Shown here: positions 1 through 6,170 of the stretch, in pieces
Position numbering within the stretch: the first letter of the stretch is position 1
Layout of the letters: the number at the start of each line of letters is the position of its first letter
NCBI GenBank assembly: GCA_934650975.1
Contig: CAKUFW010000092.1
Span: 1 to 7,303 of the forward strand
Direction: 5' to 3'
DNA: 7,303 nt
From: an uncultured Collinsella sp.
GTDB lineage: Bacteria > Actinomycetota > Coriobacteriia > Coriobacteriales > Coriobacteriaceae
Notes under the pieces: generated by a model
Databases searched by the model: none
Told to the model about the DNA's origin: nothing
The model's input: the letters and a program-made list of their open reading frames with translations, nothing else
Translations under genes and position numbers: made by a program

Positions 1-1137
1 GTCGTTTGCGTCTGCGGCAACGTGGGCCAGGAGGAGACCGGCCTGGATGCCAAGAAGCAGAAGGCCCTCGACCTGGGCGTTCTGGACTGTCAGGTGCTCG
101 ACCTGCGCGATGAGTTCTCCGATGAGTTCCTGACCAAGGCCATCGCCGCCAACTCCATGTACGAGAACAAGTACCCGCTGCTCTCCGCTCTGTCCCGCCC
201 GCTGCTTGCTAAGAAGCTCGTCGAGGTCGCCCACGAGTTCGGCGCCACCTATGTCGCCCACGGCTGCACCGGCAAGGGTAACGACCAGGTCCGTTTTGAG
301 GCTGCCGTCAAGGCGCTCGACCCCGAGCTCAAGGTTATCGCTCCGGTTCGTGAGTGGGATCTGAAGTGCCGTCCGGACGAGGTCGCCTACGCCCACGCCC
401 ACAACGTGCCGGTTCCCGAGGGTGCCAACGACAACCCCTATTCCATCGATGACAACCTGTGGGGTCGCGCCATCGAGTGCGGTCACCTTGAGGATCCCTG
501 GAACGAGCCGCTCGACGACGCCTGGGTTATGACTAAGAACCCCGAGGACACGCCCGATACCCCGACCTACACCGAGATCGAGTTTGAGGCCGGCAAGCCC
601 GTCGCCGTCGACGGCAAGAAGATGAAGCTCTCCGAGATCGTCATCGCCCTCAACAAGATCTCCGGCGACAACGGCTTTGGCCGTCTGGATCTGGTCGAGG
701 ATCGTCTGGTGGGCCTCAAGAGCCGCGAGTGCTACGAGGTTCCCGGCGCCCTGACGCTCATCACCGCCCACAAGGCGCTCGAGGACATCTGCGTCGAGGG
801 CGATCTGCTCAAGACCAAGATCAAGCTCGAGCAGGATTGGGCTACCGCCGTGTACAACGGCCAGTGGTACAGCCCGCTCAAGAACGCACTCGACGCCTTT
901 ATGGCCGACACCCAGAAGTTCGTGACTGGCACCGTCCGTCTGAAGTTCTTTAAGGGCAACTGCCATGTCGTCGGCCGCAAGAGCCCCTTCAGCCTCTATG
1001 ACTATGGTCTGGCCACCTACGATCGCGACACCACGTTTGACGAGAAGGCCAGCGCTGGCTTTATCGAGATCGACACGCTGTCGCTCAAGACGTGGGCTAA
1101 GGTCCAGGGTCCTAGCTCCGCTGCTGCCCAGGCCTAA
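1..1137 (+). CDS. argG: Argininosuccinate synthase, 3' part (5' end off window)
   Basis: The enzyme joins citrulline and aspartate using ATP to give argininosuccinate, AMP and pyrophosphate, the penultimate step of arginine synthesis in the cytosol. The frame is open from base 1 through a TAA stop, giving 378 residues. Family members are about 400 long, so roughly the first 25-30 residues are missing, including the SGGLDTS ATP-pyrophosphatase loop. Visible landmarks are VGQEE near the fragment start (residues 8-12), the family motif HGCTGKGNDQVRFE (87-100), the block YSIDDNLWGRAIECG (about 147-161) with LEDPW after it, and the C-terminal part up to SLKTWAKVQG. A GTG at base 22 lies inside the conserved N-terminal domain and is not the start. 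The family call is nearly certain from these motifs. The downstream argH supports the pathway, but a terminator lies between them. No internal stop or frameshift is seen. Confidence 0.97.
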   Translation, partial: VVCVCGNVGQEETGLDAKKQKALDLGVLDCQVLDLRDEFSDEFLTKAIAANSMYENKYPLLSALSRPLLAKKLVEVAHEFGATYVAHGCTGKGNDQVRFEAAVKALDPELKVIAPVREWDLKCRPDEVAYAHAHNVPVPEGANDNPYSIDDNLWGRAIECGHLEDPWNEPLDDAWVMTKNPEDTPDTPTYTEIEFEAGKPVAVDGKKMKLSEIVIALNKISGDNGFGRLDLVEDRLVGLKSRECYEVPGALTLITAHKALEDICVEGDLLKTKIKLEQDWATAVYNGQWYSPLKNALDAFMADTQKFVTGTVRLKFFKGNCHVVGRKSPFSLYDYGLATYDRDTTFDEKASAGFIEIDTLSLKTWAKVQGPSSAAAQA

Positions 1138-1154
1138 GGTTTTTCCTTTCCTTG

Positions 1155-1182
1155 GTATCCGCGCGGCCCATCCGCGTGATAC
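1155..1182 (+). other. Hairpin just downstream of argG
   Basis: GTATC-C-GCGCGG pairs with CCGCGT-GATAC. This gives 11 base pairs, one of them a G-T wobble, with a single bulged C at 1160 and a 5-base loop. It begins 18 bases after the argG stop. No T-run follows on either strand, so it is not a classical terminator. It may protect the argG mRNA 3' end. This is structure seen by eye and no function is shown. Confidence 0.4.
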
Positions 1183-1292
1183 ATAACGGGCGCATGGGGT
1201 CCCTACCTTTCGTTATGCTTGCTGACACTTCTTAACATCGGTGGCCCCTACGTTCCGCCCGCATATATGACGCCGCACTTGCGGCTGAGTCC

Positions 1293-1330
1293 GAGCCCCG
1301 CCGGGGTTGTCCGGCGGGGCTCTTGCTATC
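1293..1330 (+). terminator. Intrinsic terminator after argG
   Basis: A perfect 12-bp GC-rich stem (GAGCCCCGCCGG pairing with CCGGCGGGGCTC) with a 6-base loop GGTTGT is followed by a modest T-rich tail (TTGCTATC). It lies about 155 bases past the argG stop, so argG has a long 3' untranslated region. The stem is very strong but the U-tract is weak. The opposite strand has no T-run, so it is assigned to the + strand. Confidence 0.8.
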
Positions 1331-1374
1331 AATTTGACGGCCTTGTGCCTCTATATATCTGAGGAGTGCCTACT

Positions 1375-1545
1375 ATGTTTGACGCTTTTGCACATGCTTT
1401 GCTTTCTCTTTCCCCTGAGCTCGATACCGCAAAGGTGGAGGAAGTCCCCATGAGCCTGAAAGCCTGGATTGATGGTTCGCAGGGCAACATTCGGAGGGAG
1501 TCGATGGGCGCCAAGTGCATGGTGCGTCACTTCTTTGCAAATTAG
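1375..1545 (+). CDS. Small hypothetical protein, 56 aa
   Basis: An ATG frame of 56 codons ends in TAG. GAGGAG at 1361-1366, eight bases before the ATG, is a well-placed ribosome binding site. The protein starts MFDAFAHALLSLSP and ends AKCMVRHFFAN, and I do not recognise it. No signal peptide or membrane segment is evident. Two further in-frame ATGs, at 1450 (residue 26, product MSLKAWIDG...) and 1504, are each preceded by GGAGG with 8 and 6 bases of spacing, so the true start is uncertain. Codon use is less GC-biased than in argG and argH. It sits between the argG terminator and argH. It could be a real small protein, a leader peptide for argH (three Arg codons, two adjacent, but no strong enrichment), or a decayed remnant. 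No function is assigned. Confidence 0.4.
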   Translation: MFDAFAHALLSLSPELDTAKVEEVPMSLKAWIDGSQGNIRRESMGAKCMVRHFFAN

Positions 1546-1663
1546 CTCTCTTGCCCCGTGTACGACTGGGGTTGTGCAAAACTAGCGGTTGAAAAATCGC
1601 TTTAGCGACATGGCGTATTGCTTTGGGCGCTTGTTTTGGTAATTGGAGAAAGGGGACGGTTCC

Positions 1664-3094
1664 ATGGCTCTTTGGGGCGGTCGTTTTGAGGCGGGAGTGG
1701 CCGAGGTCACGCAGGAGTTTGGCGCGTCGCTGCCGGTCGACAAACATCTCTATAAGCAGGATATCGCCGGTTCTAAGGCGCATGCCAAGATGCTGGCGGC
1801 CCAGGGCATCATCAGTGCCGAGGATGAGCAGGCGATTGCCGAGGGCCTGACCGGAGTCGAACAGGATATCGATGCCGGCAACTTCACCTTCGATATCAAC
1901 GACGAGGACATCCATATGTCCATCGAGAGCGAGCTGACGCGTCGCATCGGCGAGGCCGGCAAGCGCTTGCATACCGGACGTTCGCGCAACGACCAGGTGG
2001 CGACCGATACGCGCCTGGGCGTCAAGGCGTTGGCCAAGGAGCTCATGGAGGCCAACCTGCAGTTGCGCCACGTGCTGGTGGATGCGGCCAAGAAGTACGA
2101 CAAGGTGATTCTGCCGGGTTACACGCACATGCAGCATGCTCAGCCCGTGCTGCTGTCACATCATCTGCTGGCGTATTCCTGGATGTTCGCGCGCGACTTT
2201 ACACGTCTGAAGGCCGCCTTTGATGCCGCCGACAACTGCCCGCTGGGTGCTGCCGCGCTTGCCGGTACGAGCTATCCGCTCGATCGCCAGATGACGGCTG
2301 CCGAACTTGGCTTTGCGGGCGTGATTCCTAACTCACTCGATGCTGTTTCCGACCGTGATTTCCTGCTCGATCTGCATTACGCCGGCTCCGTCATGGCGAT
2401 GCACCTGTCGCGTCTTTCCGAGGAGATCGTGCTGTGGTCGAGCTCCGAATTTGGCTTTATCACGCTTTCCGACTCGTACTCCACCGGCTCGTCCATCATG
2501 CCGCAAAAGAAGAACCCCGACTTTGCTGAGCTTATCCGCGGCAAGAGCGGTCGCGTGTACGGCAACCTGGTCCAGCTGCTCGTGACCATGAAGGGCCTGC
2601 CGTTGGCCTATAACAAGGATCTTCAGGAGGACAAGGAGGGCGCGCTCGACACGGCCCACACGCTCATGCAGTGCCTGTCCGTTATGGCCGGCATGATTTC
2701 GACTTTGACCGTCAACGAGGGCGCCATGGCGCGCGAGTGCAGCGTGGGTCACCTGGCAGCCACCGACGTTGCCGACTACCTGGCTAAGCGCGGCTTGCCA
2801 TTCCGCGAGGCGCATGCCGTGGTGGGCCACCTGGTCCTGATGTGCGAGAAGCGCGGCTGCAACCTCGAGGACCTGCCGTTTGAGGTCTTCCAGGAGGCAA
2901 GCCCGCTCTTTGAGCGCGACATTACCGAGGCGCTCGACATCCCGTCGATTGTCGCCGCGCGCACGACCGAGGGCGGTACCGCCCCTGCTGCCGTTGCCGT
3001 GCAGTTGGGACGCGCTGAGGCGCAGCTTGCGGCCGATGAAGGCGTGTTTGGCTCGTTGACCAAGGTCGTCGAGATGGGCCACGGAGCTAATTAG
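1664..3094 (+). CDS. argH: Argininosuccinate lyase
   Basis: The enzyme cleaves argininosuccinate to arginine and fumarate, the last step of arginine synthesis. It is a cytosolic homotetramer of the fumarase/aspartase superfamily. The 476-residue product has the expected landmarks in order: MALWGGRF at the start, HTGRSRNDQ at 103-111, THMQHAQP from 154 (H155 matches the catalytic-region histidine), and the superfamily signature GSSIMPQKKN at 275-284, with the catalytic serine on this mobile loop. Its length is slightly above the usual 455-470. The ATG at 1664 is chosen because MALWGGRF is the normal family N-terminus and AGGGGA (about 1651-1656) sits about eight bases upstream. An in-frame TTG at 1643 would add seven residues but has no binding site in front of it. 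argG lies upstream in the same orientation behind a terminator, and a strong terminator follows. The gene is intact. Confidence 0.97.
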   Translation: MALWGGRFEAGVAEVTQEFGASLPVDKHLYKQDIAGSKAHAKMLAAQGIISAEDEQAIAEGLTGVEQDIDAGNFTFDINDEDIHMSIESELTRRIGEAGKRLHTGRSRNDQVATDTRLGVKALAKELMEANLQLRHVLVDAAKKYDKVILPGYTHMQHAQPVLLSHHLLAYSWMFARDFTRLKAAFDAADNCPLGAAALAGTSYPLDRQMTAAELGFAGVIPNSLDAVSDRDFLLDLHYAGSVMAMHLSRLSEEIVLWSSSEFGFITLSDSYSTGSSIMPQKKNPDFAELIRGKSGRVYGNLVQLLVTMKGLPLAYNKDLQEDKEGALDTAHTLMQCLSVMAGMISTLTVNEGAMARECSVGHLAATDVADYLAKRGLPFREAHAVVGHLVLMCEKRGCNLEDLPFEVFQEASPLFERDITEALDIPSIVAARTTEGGTAPAAVAVQLGRAEAQLAADEGVFGSLTKVVEMGHGAN

Positions 3095-3139
3095 CTTATT
3101 GGATGCGTCTGTCTGGTGTGTTCATCATATCTTGCCTTT

Positions 3140-3174
3140 ACGGGTGCCCGCTACGGTGGGCGCCCGTTTTGTTA
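3140..3174 (+). terminator. Intrinsic terminator after argH
   Basis: A 12-bp stem, ACGGGTGCCCGC pairing with GTGGGCGCCCGT (two G-T wobbles), is closed by TACG in the context C(TACG)G, a stable UNCG-type tetraloop. TTTTGTTAT follows. It lies about 45 bases beyond the argH stop and is a textbook rho-independent terminator. Confidence 0.9.
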
Positions 3175-3339
3175 TAGAGAAGGAAGGAGCTTGTCGAGAA
3201 CTTTTGTAGGACATTTGCGCAGGTTGTGAAGGGGGTGCGTTCACGGGCGGCAATCGACCGTCCGTTCTGTTCGGTGCAGTTGGAAGTGGGGCGGATGGTA
3301 CTCTAGTCGGGCTTCGGAACAGAAGTGACACATATGGAG

Positions 3340-3369
3340 CGCTTCAATAAATAATAACGCTTCAATAAA
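3340..3369 (+). repeat. 12-bp direct repeat upstream of ndk promoter
   Basis: CGCTTCAATAAA occurs exactly at 3340-3351 and again at 3358-3369, giving an 18-base period with a 6-base A/T-rich spacer. The second copy ends 10 bases before the proposed ndk -35 box. This is a typical place for a regulator site, but no known operator consensus is recognised. A small local duplication is the simpler alternative. Confidence 0.6.
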
Positions 3370-3379
3370 CGGCTTTTTG

Positions 3380-3408
3380 TTTAACTGCAGCTAGAACTCT
3401 GTTACGAT
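3380..3408 (+). promoter_or_regulatory. Putative ndk promoter
   Basis: TTTAAC at 3380-3385 and TACGAT at 3403-3408 are separated by exactly 17 bases. A TG lies one base before the -10 box (TGT-TACGAT), an extended -10 feature. The -35 match is weak (3 of 6). Transcription from here would give a 5' leader of about 55-60 bases before the ndk ATG. Confidence 0.5.
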
Positions 3409-3471
3409 GCAGTCCAGGCGGGTGCCGGAATGGGACTTGGGCACGCGCGAACCTACTTGAAAGGCTACCTT

Positions 3472-3876
3472 ATGGCTATCGAGAAGACCTTCATCATGAT
3501 TAAGCCCGACGCCGTGCGCGATCGCAAGATCGGCGAGATTGTTGCCCGCATCGAGCGCAGCGGCCTTGTCATCGAGCGCATGGAGATGACCATGCTCGAG
3601 CGCGCTACCGTCGAGGAGCACTACGCTCACCTGGCAGACAAGCCCTTTTTTGGCGGCCTTTGCGACTTTATGACGAGCGGCCCGGTCGTCAAGATGGTCG
3701 TTTCCGGTCTTTCTGCCGTCTCCAAGATGCGCACCCTCATGGGCGCTACCAACCCGCTTGATGCCGCCCCCGGCACCATCCGCGGCGACTTTGCCGTCGA
3801 TGTCAACGCCAACGTGATCCATGGCTCCGACTGCCTGGAGAACGCCGAGATCGAGATCAAGCGTTTCTTTGGCTAA
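3472..3876 (+). CDS. ndk: Nucleoside diphosphate kinase
   Basis: The enzyme transfers the gamma phosphate from ATP to NDPs through a phosphohistidine, balancing NTP and dNTP pools. The product has 134 residues, normal for bacterial Ndk. It starts MAIEKTFIMIKPDAV, with K11 as the ATP-site lysine. Further landmarks are Y51, R87 in MRTLMGATNP, R104 in PGTIRGDFA, N114, and catalytic H117 in NVIHGSDC. The C-terminal ENAEIEIKRFF is typical. Two small deviations from the usual sequence are VSGLSAV where most members have a LEGENA-like stretch, and GSDC in place of the common GSDS. Neither removes a catalytic residue. The ATG at 3472 is preferred over the longer frame from 3430 because it has GAAAGG seven bases upstream and gives the standard N-terminus. 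It is a single-gene unit with its own promoter and terminator. Confidence 0.97.
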   Translation: MAIEKTFIMIKPDAVRDRKIGEIVARIERSGLVIERMEMTMLERATVEEHYAHLADKPFFGGLCDFMTSGPVVKMVVSGLSAVSKMRTLMGATNPLDAAPGTIRGDFAVDVNANVIHGSDCLENAEIEIKRFFG

Positions 3877-3915
3877 ACCAGCTTTGACTCCTTAAAGCTG
3901 TTAGCGTGTGGCTTG

Positions 3916-3949
3916 GGCGCCGCGGAACTCCATCCGCGGCGCTCTTTTT
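3916..3949 (+). terminator. Intrinsic terminator after ndk
   Basis: A perfect 10-bp stem (GCGCCGCGGA pairing with TCCGCGGCGC), extended by one G-T pair, has a 6-base loop ACTCCA and is followed by TCTTTTT. A smaller hairpin (CAGCTTT / AAAGCTG, 3879-3900) lies between it and the ndk stop. Confidence 0.88.
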
Positions 3950-3953
3950 ATGC

Positions 3954-4044
3954 CGGTAGATTTTTGGGACATGCCTAGAAATCTACCTTTTCGCGATCGG
4001 CGTGATACGAGGTGGATTTCTAGGCATGTCCCAAAAATCTGCTG
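3954..4044. repeat. Long inverted repeat (REP/MITE-like) between ndk and rpiB
   Basis: Positions 3956-3987 pair with 4011-4042 over 32 bases with no true mismatch, only two G-T wobbles. Pairing extends weakly on both sides: 3954-3955 with 4043-4044, and 3988 with 4010. The loop is about 21 bases (3989-4009). Each arm is also an imperfect palindrome: GTAGATTT at 3956-3963 pairs with AAATCTAC at 3979-3986. The element can therefore fold as one long hairpin or two shorter ones. It lies in a convergent gap, after the ndk terminator and beyond the rpiB terminator, and encodes nothing. The arms are more A/T-rich than the nearby genes. The layout resembles paired REP units (BIMEs) or a small MITE, but copy number cannot be judged from one window. 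Confidence 0.85.
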
Positions 4045-4080
4045 AAGGGCCCACCCGGATGTGTTCCGAGCGGGCCCCTT
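4045..4080 (-). terminator. Probable terminator of rpiB
   Basis: GGGCCC at 4047-4052 pairs with GGGCCC at 4072-4077. The stem continues with two mismatches to CCGGA / TCCG and closes on a 5-base loop. It lies about 26 bases past the rpiB stop. The T-run after it on the minus strand is poor (TT, then a T5 about seven bases later, inside the inverted repeat), so efficiency is uncertain. Confidence 0.55.
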
Positions 4081-4106
4081 GCCGTTAGTTTGTGGCGTTG
4101 TGTGCC

Positions 4107-4574
4107 CTAGGCCTCGTCGACGACCTTGAGGCCGCGGGTCTGATCGATCTCGTTGAGGAGGTTGACGCGGCGCTCGTGGCGGCCGCCCTCAAACTCGGCG
4201 TCGAGCCACTCGTCGACAATCATCTTGGCGAGCTCGGAGCCCACGACACGGGCGCCAAAGGCGAGCACATTGGTGTTGTTGTGCATGCGCGAGAGCTTGG
4301 CGCTGAAGGGCTCGGAGCACACGACGGCGCGAACGCCCTCGACCTTGTTGGCGGCCAGGCTGATGCCGACGCCGGTACCGCAGATCAGGATGCCCAGGTC
4401 GACGTCACCGTTGGCAACGGCCTTACCCACCTTGTAGCCGGCGATGGGGTAGTCGAAGCTCTCGGAGGTGTCGGTGCCAAAGTTCACGACCTCGCAGCCG
4501 CGCTCCTTCAGGTGCTCGGAGATGATGTTCTTGAGCTCGACGGCGGCGTGGTCGTTACCGATACCGATCTTCAT
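4107..4574 (-). CDS. rpiB: Ribose-5-phosphate isomerase B / LacAB-family isomerase
   Basis: The enzyme interconverts ribose 5-phosphate and ribulose 5-phosphate in the non-oxidative pentose phosphate pathway (cytosol). The product is 155 residues, a little above the usual ~150. It begins MKIGIGNDHAAVELK, with D8 and H9 of the phosphate/substrate site. It has the catalytic cysteine motif CGTGVGIS (C65, T67), RMHNN with H98, and GGRHERR with R132 and R136. All sit one position before their E. coli RpiB equivalents. The ATG at 4572-4574 (minus) is chosen because GAGAGG lies eight bases upstream and the family N-terminus starts there. The open frame continues about 29 codons further upstream without family similarity. 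RpiB, allose-6-phosphate isomerase and LacA/LacB cannot be fully separated by sequence, but the Cys/His set favours RpiB. It is divergent from the cyuA-like gene. Confidence 0.93.
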   Translation of the reverse strand: MKIGIGNDHAAVELKNIISEHLKERGCEVVNFGTDTSESFDYPIAGYKVGKAVANGDVDLGILICGTGVGISLAANKVEGVRAVVCSEPFSAKLSRMHNNTNVLAFGARVVGSELAKMIVDEWLDAEFEGGRHERRVNLLNEIDQTRGLKVVDEA

Positions 4575-4779
4575 GGATGGTTCCTCTCTGGTCCGTGCGG
4601 CGGAATTGCTAAAGGTTTTACCGCGTTCGACTGCATGATAGCGCGACTTTTGCGTAAACACTCGGGCGTTTTTTGGTCAAACGCTTTAGCATGCAACATG
4701 ACCGGCTTTTCATGAATGAATGCCGTCGGATTGCGCTTGAACGCCGTCCGTCGGAACCATGGTTGCGGTTTTTGATGCA

Positions 4780-4809
4780 TTGTTATCAAATAAAAGAGCT
4801 AACTATTAT
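4780..4809 (+). promoter_or_regulatory. Putative promoter of the cyuA-like gene
   Basis: TTGTTA at 4780-4785 (4 of 6) and TATTAT at 4804-4809 (5 of 6) are separated by 18 bases, in the A/T-rich part of the 271-base gap between rpiB and the cyuA-like gene. Initiation would leave a leader of about 30 bases. An alternative -10 is TATCAA at 4784 with an upstream TG. On the opposite strand, a TTGACC and a TATCAT upstream of rpiB are wrongly spaced relative to each other, so no rpiB promoter is called. Confidence 0.5.
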
Positions 4810-4845
4810 CGAGAGTACAGTCCGTTATGTAAGCAGGAGATACCT

Positions 4846-6168
4846 ATGTCTACCGATTCCATTCGCGATGCCGCTTTTTGCGATGTCTTGAACCGTGAGC
4901 TTGTCTGTGCGCTCGGCTGCACCGAGCCTATTGCCGTTGCCTATGCAGCGGCGCTGGCGAGCCAGACACTCGGTTGCGAACCCGATCATATGGACGTTGC
5001 CTGCTCGGGTAACATCATCAAGAACGTTAAGAGCGTGACCGTGCCTAATTCGGGCGGTATGCACGGTATTGAAGCGGCGGCCGTACTGGGTGCCGTGGGC
5101 GGTGACGCCAAGAGCGCGCTCGAGGTGCTCGAGAGCGTTAACGACGAAGATCGTGCTCGCGTGGCCGAGCTCCTCGCCGATGCCGGTTACTGCGATGTGT
5201 CGCTTGTCGAGGGTGTGCCCAACCTCTACATCAAGGTGACTGCCACAGCCGGGGGCCATACCGCGGTCGTCGAGATTACCGACCACCACACCAATGTCAC
5301 GTGCCATACGCTCGACGGTATTCCGGTGTGCGGCAAGTCGGCGGGGGAGTGCGCCGCCTGCGCCGAGCGCGTCGTGGCCGAGCGTGCGGCAGATAACGCC
5401 GACACGCCCATGTCGATTGAGTCCATCATCGACTTTATCGAGGACGGCGACATCGAGGGCGCCCGCACTGCCGTTGAGCGCCAGATTGAGCTGAACGGCG
5501 CGATCAGCGACGAGGGTCTGGCGCACGCTTGGGGTGCCGAGGTGGGCCGTACGCTGCTGGGCGCTCGTGCCGATGACGTCGCCTGCCGTGCCCGTGCCCG
5601 TGCGGCCGCCGGGTCCGACGCCCGCATGAACGGCTGCGCGCTTCCGGTTGCCATTGTGTGCGGCTCGGGCAATCAGGGCATTACCTGCGCCTTGCCCGTT
5701 ATGGAGTATGCTGAGTACCTGCGCTGCGACCACGAGCGCCTGGTGCGCGCCGTGATGCTGTCCGATCTTATCGCTGTGCATATCAAGAGTTATATTGGTG
5801 CGCTCTCGGCGTTTTGCGGTGCTATTTGCGCCGCGTGCGGCGCCGGCGCTGCGATTACCTGGCTGTGCGGTGGCACGCGTGAGCAGATTGGCGCTACCGT
5901 TTCCAACACGCTCGGAAACGTGGGCGGCATCGTGTGCGACGGTGCTAAGGCGAGCTGCGCGGCCAAGATTTCGGCGGCTGTTGATGCGGCGATTCTGGGT
6001 CACGATATGGCCATGCAGGGCCGTGGCTTCCGCGCCGGCGAGGGCCTCATTCAGGACACCGTCGAGCAGACGATTGCCAGTATGGGCTACGTGGGCCGCG
6101 TAGGCATGAAAGACACTGATGTCGAAATCCTCAACATTATGATCGGAAAGACGCAGGTTGACTGCTAA
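4846..6168 (+). CDS. cyuA: L-cysteine desulfidase-like Fe-S enzyme (UPF0597/CyuA, serine dehydratase alpha fold)
   Basis: This 440-residue protein belongs to the UPF0597 / serine dehydratase alpha group. The members studied break L-cysteine into pyruvate, ammonia and sulfide using a [4Fe-4S] cluster instead of PLP. Landmarks are ALGCTEP (C25), SGNIIKNVKSVTVPNSGGMHG at 54-74, CGSGNQGIT (C272), AFCGAICAACGAG (C324, C328, C331), and VCDGAKASCAAK (C364, C371). C25, C324, C364 and C371 are the best cluster-ligand candidates, which I cannot assign with certainty. The protein has 22 cysteines, including C162-x6-C169-x2-C172 and the very last residue, C440. The ATG at 4846 has AGGAGA at 4835-4840 in front of it, and the extra 29 upstream codons show no family similarity. 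It stands alone, with no transporter or CyuR-type regulator in the window. A broader role as an L-serine deaminase-like enzyme cannot be excluded. Confidence 0.87.
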   Translation: MSTDSIRDAAFCDVLNRELVCALGCTEPIAVAYAAALASQTLGCEPDHMDVACSGNIIKNVKSVTVPNSGGMHGIEAAAVLGAVGGDAKSALEVLESVNDEDRARVAELLADAGYCDVSLVEGVPNLYIKVTATAGGHTAVVEITDHHTNVTCHTLDGIPVCGKSAGECAACAERVVAERAADNADTPMSIESIIDFIEDGDIEGARTAVERQIELNGAISDEGLAHAWGAEVGRTLLGARADDVACRARARAAAGSDARMNGCALPVAIVCGSGNQGITCALPVMEYAEYLRCDHERLVRAVMLSDLIAVHIKSYIGALSAFCGAICAACGAGAAITWLCGGTREQIGATVSNTLGNVGGIVCDGAKASCAAKISAAVDAAILGHDMAMQGRGFRAGEGLIQDTVEQTIASMGYVGRVGMKDTDVEILNIMIGKTQVDC

Positions 6169-6170
6169 GT

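Larger units (their letters stand above)
1138..1663 (+). other. argG-argH intergenic region
   Basis: This 526-base gap between two genes of the same pathway holds a hairpin just after argG, a strong terminator near 1293-1330, a small ORF at 1375-1545, and the argH leader. A TTGACG at 1334-1339 followed by a TATATAT run at 1352-1358 could be a promoter for the small ORF, but the spacing (12-14 bases) is short. TTGAAA at 1589-1594 resembles a -35 box ahead of argH, but no well-spaced -10 box follows it. I could not identify a clear ArgR operator. argH is therefore probably transcribed separately from argG, or by read-through. Confidence 0.5.
3171..3471 (+). other. Upstream region of ndk, no gene recognised
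   Basis: About 300 bases separate the argH terminator from ndk. A purine-rich AGGAAGGAG at 3181-3189 looks like a ribosome binding site. However, the only start near it (TTG at 3191) is one base away and gives a 12-residue frame, so no gene is called. The 43-codon frame 3178-3306 is open but has no suitable start. The minus-strand frame over 3125-3331 would run into the argH terminator and is probably chance. The recognisable elements are a 12-bp direct repeat (3340-3369) and a promoter (3380-3408). Confidence 0.5.

Noticed and set aside
1182..1217. CATAACG / CGTTATG inverted repeat after argG
   Set aside because: It has only seven bases per arm with a 22-base loop and competes with the stronger 1155-1182 hairpin.
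1643..1675. In-frame TTG start for argH adding seven residues, and the GGGGACGGTTCC motif overlapping it as a possible REP-like remnant
   Set aside because: There is no ribosome binding site before the TTG, and the family starts at MALWGGRF. The motif has no inverted partner nearby, and AGGGGA works as an ordinary Shine-Dalgarno site.
3265..3324. 8-base inverted repeat TTCTGTTC / GAACAGAA, 44 bases apart
   Set aside because: It is short and widely spaced, with no flanking target duplication or coding content, so it is easily a chance match.
3125..3331. 68-codon minus-strand frame upstream of ndk
   Set aside because: It has a GTG start with no good ribosome binding site, low-complexity composition (Pro/Ser/Arg-rich), and overlaps the argH terminator. 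Probably chance.
4673..4891. 72-codon + frame across the rpiB-cyuA gap
   Set aside because: It overlaps the cyuA-like start in a different frame and covers the proposed promoter. The composition looks random.
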